Shown one piece after another: positions 60,792 to 64,000 of a DNA stretch of 64,000 nucleotides; the stretch's first letter is position 1, and each line of letters starts with the position of its first letter. The notes under the pieces were generated by a model. It did not search any database. It was not told the DNA's origin and saw nothing but the letters and a program-made list of their open reading frames with translations. The stretch spans positions 310,001-374,000 of the forward strand of contig OY780932.1 in assembly GCA_963675945.1 (NCBI GenBank), written 5' to 3'. Made by a program: the position numbers and the translations under genes. The stretch is from G963556115 sp963675945 (GTDB taxonomy: Bacteria > Planctomycetota > SZUA-567).

Positions 60792-61208
60792 ATGTTTAAA
60801 CACTTAACCATTATGCTAGTTATGACCTTTACCGCTATCGTAACTGCTTCTGCCGCCTATACTGCAGAGCGCACCGAAGAGGTAGTCAAGATGCGCCGTG
60901 AACTGATCGAGATGCTCAACCAGAATGAGTCCGACCTGCTGGCTCTTTCCAAGAAGTCCTCTACTCCGCCATGCCTTGCTTCGCAGCCAGACCTCGAAGA
61001 AACTGCCGCTGATGTTATCGAACTCTCCCAAACCCAGAAGTTCAATATCAGCAATGACACACTCGATAAGTCCCAGCAGATCATTGATATCGTCTCAAGT
61101 ATGCAGGATCTTGATATCGAGGCAATAATCCGCGGTCTCAAGCAGCACCTCGCGTCAAAGCAGACTCCAGCCCCAGCTACCGACACTGCTGACGCGGCCA
61201 AACCGTAA
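60792..61208 (+). CDS. Exported helical protein of 138 residues
   Basis: Starts at the ATG at 60792 after AAGGAG. A signal peptide (FKHLTIMLVMTFTAIVTASA) is followed by helical sequence (EEVVKMRRELIEMLNQNESDLLAL) and a second helical block (DKSQQIIDIVSSMQDLDIEAI), with a Pro/Ala-rich end. One cysteine (PPCLAS) is present in the mature part. Unrecognised; likely periplasmic. Confidence 0.62.
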   Translation: MFKHLTIMLVMTFTAIVTASAAYTAERTEEVVKMRRELIEMLNQNESDLLALSKKSSTPPCLASQPDLEETAADVIELSQTQKFNISNDTLDKSQQIIDIVSSMQDLDIEAIIRGLKQHLASKQTPAPATDTADAAKP

Positions 61209-61222
61209 CCTACTGCTACACC

Positions 61223-61264
61223 GCCCATATCACTCAGCTGCACGACTACTCCAGTGATATGGGC
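61223..61264 (+). terminator. Hairpin inside the rightward operon
   Basis: GCCCATATCACT (61223-61234) pairs with AGTGATATGGGC (61253-61264), 18-nt loop, between the 138-aa gene and the channel gene. It lacks a T-run, so it may be a processing or attenuation site rather than a full terminator. Confidence 0.45.
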
Positions 61265-61313
61265 GTAATCTACAATATACACTCATATTTTACCATAACC
61301 ATAGGAGATCCTC

Positions 61314-62225
61314 ATGTTAGAACAATTCGTCAATACCGCCCTCGATCAGGAAGCTATTCTGTCAGCTATCCCTGAAGTGATATATATTATTCTATGTATC
61401 TTTGCGCTTCTCAGCCTGGCCTACTCTGCCGTCTTACTCGTAAAGTACAGCAGTACCATCCAGCCGCTATCCTCTGACAACCTCCAGGCAATCTTAACCA
61501 ATAACGCCCTCAACCACCCTTTCTTCACCCGAAAGCCCTACCTTCATTCCGTAGTCTCAAAGCTCTCAGCCTCAATGCAGAAAACCAACCATCTAAGTAC
61601 CACCAATATTGAATGCCTCACCGCCGCCGCCCTGCAACCTTTAAACCGCATCGGTAAATCCCTGAGCTTCATCCAGATTGCCGCCCCCCTCTTCGGACTC
61701 TCCGGCACAATCATCGGCCTCAAAGTCATGTTTGCCGCCGGCGATATCGACAACAGCGCCGCGTATCTGGCCGCAACCGCGATTGCCCTCAACACAACCT
61801 TCTTCGGCGCCGTAATCGCTATCCTCACCGCCCTGATACAAACCAAGATTCACGCCCCCAGGCTTGAAGCCGCTTTCTACGAGTTAAACTCACTCGAAGC
61901 ACAGCTGCGTGACCTTCAGACCTCCGTCGCAACCGACATGGGCGATAAACTTGTCGATCTTCAAACGAGTGCCAAAGAATATTACGCCAGCATGAGTCAG
62001 ATGCTCCTCAAGACCATCACCACCTCCGAGAATATCGCCAGACAGTTTGACAAAATCAATCAGAACTTCGATAAACAGGCACAGCTTATGACCAGCTACC
62101 ATAACTTCCTGGCCAAGCTCGACAACCGAATCCTGCGCCTTGAAAACCGCCACCTTAACCACCCTTCCAAACCCATCCCGGTTCCCATATCCCAGGCACT
62201 TAGCGAACAGGAGGAACAACTATGA
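61314..62225 (+). CDS. MotA/TolQ/ExbB-family proton channel protein with long cytoplasmic tail
   Basis: A 303-aa membrane protein. Spans are at about 22-46, 118-141 and 152-175. The conserved channel block PLFGLSGTIIGLKVMF, then LAATAIALNTTFFGAVIAI, is the MotA/TolQ/ExbB signature, including the threonine (Thr161/162) of span 3. In this family pentamers surround an ExbD/TolR/MotB dimer and convert proton flow to motion. The last 120 residues form a helical, heptad-rich tail (LEAQLRDLQTSVATDM, YYASMSQMLLKTITTSENIA, KLDNRILRLENRH) not found in short ExbB proteins but recalling the tail of ZorA in Zorya defence. Its stop overlaps the next start by 4 bp. Confidence 0.85.
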   Translation: MLEQFVNTALDQEAILSAIPEVIYIILCIFALLSLAYSAVLLVKYSSTIQPLSSDNLQAILTNNALNHPFFTRKPYLHSVVSKLSASMQKTNHLSTTNIECLTAAALQPLNRIGKSLSFIQIAAPLFGLSGTIIGLKVMFAAGDIDNSAAYLAATAIALNTTFFGAVIAILTALIQTKIHAPRLEAAFYELNSLEAQLRDLQTSVATDMGDKLVDLQTSAKEYYASMSQMLLKTITTSENIARQFDKINQNFDKQAQLMTSYHNFLAKLDNRILRLENRHLNHPSKPIPVPISQALSEQEEQL

Positions 62226-62707
62226 AACGCCTTCAAGAAGATTCTCTCTACGCCAACTGGGGCTTCACCCTCGGCGATGTCTGCCTGACCTTGATGCTTG
62301 TGGTTGTGATTACCGCCGTTAATGTCCCGGCGCTGAATTCCTTCTCCGCCACCGTCATTGAACAAGAACCAGCCACTGACATCTTCTGGAACTTCTCTGT
62401 AATCGGTAATGAGATCTTTGTCGATGTCGGCAACGACACCTTACAGCCTATCCGTAGCGACGAGGTTACAGACTGCATTATCGGTATACAACAGGGTAAC
62501 TCCCAACAATTCAATGACTCCCTCCAGGTTCGCATCAGCCTGACCCCCGGCTACTCTGGAGAGGCGGAAATCGCCCTGGAAAACAGTATCTGCCAGGCCT
62601 CCAAGCAACTCGGTTACAAACTATCCCCCTTTATTTCCAAGGTACTCCTGGTGTCTGCGACGCCCCCAGCCACCCCTCAACTCAACCCTCAGCCACCGCA
62701 AAGGTAA
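62222..62707 (+). CDS. ExbD/TolR-like partner with conserved membrane aspartate
   Basis: A 161-aa protein with a short cytoplasmic head, one span at about 15-37 (FTLGDVCLTLMLVVVITAV) and a periplasmic domain of about 110 residues ending in a Pro-rich tail. Asp19 in GDVCLTLML aligns with the proton-carrying Asp of ExbD and TolR (IDVMLVLL). The periplasmic part (VGNDTLQPIRSDEV, RISLTPGYSGEAEIALENS) has the size of the ExbD domain but little sequence similarity. It overlaps the channel gene (ATGA), as true ExbB/ExbD pairs often do. No OmpA-like peptidoglycan domain is present. Confidence 0.78.
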   Translation: MKRLQEDSLYANWGFTLGDVCLTLMLVVVITAVNVPALNSFSATVIEQEPATDIFWNFSVIGNEIFVDVGNDTLQPIRSDEVTDCIIGIQQGNSQQFNDSLQVRISLTPGYSGEAEIALENSICQASKQLGYKLSPFISKVLLVSATPPATPQLNPQPPQR

Positions 62708-62714
62708 AGCCAAA

Positions 62715-63497
62715 ATGTCCAACTCAAGACTACTTTTTCTACTGCTCATCTCCTTCTCGATTCTCCTCCCTGCTTCGCCCGCAACTGCGGGCGATCAGGC
62801 CGTCATCTCTCAGTACTACCTCCATCTGGAGCACGTTTCAGAGGACGTCCAAGCCGCTCAATCCGCCGCCCAGACGCCATCCGTCACCTCGGCCGCCCCC
62901 CTTCCCTTTCCCAATATCCTCGCCCAGCTCCAGATTCTCCAGAGCTTTGACCGAGTCTATAACCACAGCCTTACCCAGCATACAGAGCAGGAACTCCTAC
63001 AAACAGATATCATCTACTGTATCTCCCAGCCCCCTACAGCCGACTCTACCGCGCAGCCCGAACCGCAACTCCCGGATACATCCACGCCCACGCCCCTCCC
63101 CGCTGTATACTGGGATCTCTCCGGCCAGACTCTGCTACAGAGCCTCCTGGCTCAGCAAAAGATCGAACTCCTTATCACCCTCGCCGACGGCTCAAACTAC
63201 TTCACCTATCAACTCCCTTTAGCCGGAAATACCGTCCCCCTCTCCCGGCGTCAGTTCTCCCCTGTCTCCAATATCGGAGTCGAACTGACCAGCACCGATG
63301 GTCTGAGTATCTCCAGCCTGGGCAAACAGCTCCACACCACCCCTGCCGCCATCAAGGTCTATGCCCTCCTCTGCACCCCAGTAGCCGAGGAACTCGCGCA
63401 AAAACTCCCGCAGTACTCAGAATACCCCGAGCTCCTCGCCACCTTCTCCCCCACCGACGGCTCGCTCACACTCTCCCCCTACCCCAAATCCCGCTGA
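62715..63497 (+). CDS. Exported proline-rich protein of the ExbBD-like operon
   Basis: 260 residues with a signal peptide (LLFLLLISFSILLPASPATAG) and a mature chain split by Pro/Thr-rich linkers (PPTADSTAQPEPQLPDTSTP) into a helical N-part and a beta-like C-part (LLITLADGSNYFTYQLPLAG, GVELTSTDGLSISSLG). No domain is recognised. It follows the ExbD-like gene by 7 bp and ends the operon. GC content is higher than in the cas genes. Confidence 0.62.
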   Translation: MSNSRLLFLLLISFSILLPASPATAGDQAVISQYYLHLEHVSEDVQAAQSAAQTPSVTSAAPLPFPNILAQLQILQSFDRVYNHSLTQHTEQELLQTDIIYCISQPPTADSTAQPEPQLPDTSTPTPLPAVYWDLSGQTLLQSLLAQQKIELLITLADGSNYFTYQLPLAGNTVPLSRRQFSPVSNIGVELTSTDGLSISSLGKQLHTTPAAIKVYALLCTPVAEELAQKLPQYSEYPELLATFSPTDGSLTLSPYPKSR

Positions 63498-63874
63498 CCT
63501 CCCACCCCGTTCTCTGTCACCCACCACTATCCGGCGCTACCCGCACCGGATTTTTTTATTGACTAATCTTACCCAATCTGTTAAATTTTCAGTTAAAGAT
63601 AGTCTACTGCTCATTGACAATCTAACTAACACCTCTTTGCGGATCGCTAACTTTTGATTCGGGAATAAGATCATATTCATAACCCTCTATGTTACAGTCG
63701 GTTATATTTTTTATCCCCTTCTTCGCTATTTTCATCCGCAAGCCTTGATATATAAAGGCTTACAAGATCCACTATAACAATTAGTAGCAAATTAAACACA
63801 TTATATCAAAATATGCCTCTAATCCGCAAATTAGCGTTTTAACTACTTGCTATATAAAGGGTTAACCCCCTAAC
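63498..63874 (+). other. CRISPR leader region, gene-less
   Basis: Lies between the operon terminator and the first repeat. It has two related blocks, CTTGATATATAAAGGCTTA (63744-63762) and CTTGCTATATAAAGGGTTA (63846-63864), each preceded by ATCCGCAA further upstream. GGGTTAACCC (63859-63868) is a perfect palindrome next to the first repeat. TATATA boxes in the blocks may form the array promoter. Confidence 0.6.
63529..63557 (+). terminator. Terminator of the csx16-ExbBD operon
   Basis: ATCCGG (63529-63534) and CCGGAT (63546-63551) followed by a run of seven T. It isolates the operon from the CRISPR array. Confidence 0.8.
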
Positions 63875-64000
63875 TGTATGACAGCAGACTTAGCGCTGCT
63901 GTATTGAAACATATCTTTTTCATTTCATTCTCCTTGATAAATTTATGTATGACAGCAGACTTAGCGCTGCTGTATTGAAACAAATTACTTCTACCCATTT
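63875..64000 (+). CRISPR. CRISPR array (start; continues past the window)
   Basis: Two identical 36-nt repeats at 63875-63910 and 63946-63981, starting TGTATGACAGCAG and ending CTGCTGTATTGAAAC. ACAGCAG and CTGCTGT form a 7-bp hairpin, and the ATTGAAAC end is the usual 5' tag of type III crRNAs when transcribed rightward. The first spacer is 35 nt (63911-63945); a second begins at 63982 and is cut by the window end. The leader is on the left. The array follows the csx16 operon, with no cas1, cas2 or cas6 in between. Confidence 0.95.

Noticed and set aside
46281..64000. Right-hand attachment site of the tRNA-Ile2 island
   Set aside because: No copy of the tRNA 3' end (TCCGAGCCCACCA) was found by eye in this part of the window.

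Overview
The window is a bacterial chromosome segment of medium GC content with short intergenic gaps. Gram-negative envelope genes (LptB, several lipoproteins, an ExbB/ExbD-like pair) together with a very large signal peptidase I carrying a zinc-ribbon insert suggest a PVC-type bacterium, perhaps Lentisphaerota. That placement is an inference and no rRNA gene is present to test it. Most genes start from clear AGGAG-type sites, and several units end in long, nearly perfect hairpins.

Positions 1-41,350 are mostly core genome. They hold xylF (partial), galE, a HAD phosphatase, fabI, purA-pyrR-pyrB, an exported MEMO-AMMECR1 fusion, hemA-hslV, lipA-malQ, a BI-1 protein, a GGDEF protein, a CbiX-CbiC fusion, lepB, rpsU, a ZnuA-like lipoprotein, lptB, a flippase, a GH57-like protein, smpB, yebC, ftsH, gadB, an SpoU methyltransferase, cysK and surE. 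Two apparently identical IS200-type insertions (21,762-22,518 and 34,848-35,604) sit against terminator hairpins. An FRG-domain gene and a field of REP-like hairpins precede the second copy.

At 41,277 a tRNA-Ile2(CAT) gene is followed by a tyrosine integrase and small mobile-element genes: two related DWRSLPRKG proteins, a DNA methyltransferase and a DUF3560 protein. Next comes an 860-bp non-coding unit bounded by 56-bp inverted repeats. No right-hand attachment site is seen, so the island may extend through the CRISPR locus.

From 46,545 to the end lies an unusual type III CRISPR system. A leftward operon encodes two paralogous helical proteins, a 370-aa unknown protein, Cas10 and three multidomain RAMP proteins (III-D-like). 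Cas10 keeps the GGDD palm motif and carries an N-terminal Lon-protease-like domain with a Ser/Lys pair and a CARF-type domain, so nucleotide synthesis, sensing and proteolysis may be joined in one chain. A rightward operon starts with csx16 (proposed ring nuclease) and continues with three exported or anchored coiled-coil proteins, an ExbB/TolQ-like channel with a long cytoplasmic tail, an ExbD-like partner with its membrane aspartate, and an exported proline-rich protein. It ends at a terminator just before the CRISPR leader and array (36-nt repeats, first spacer 35 nt). The first spacer is antisense to what looks like a ribosome-binding site and start codon, as expected for RNA targeting. 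No cas1, cas2 or cas6 is in the window. The Lon-CARF-Cas10 fusion and the CRISPR-linked, possibly proton-driven envelope module are the strongest candidates for an undescribed system.
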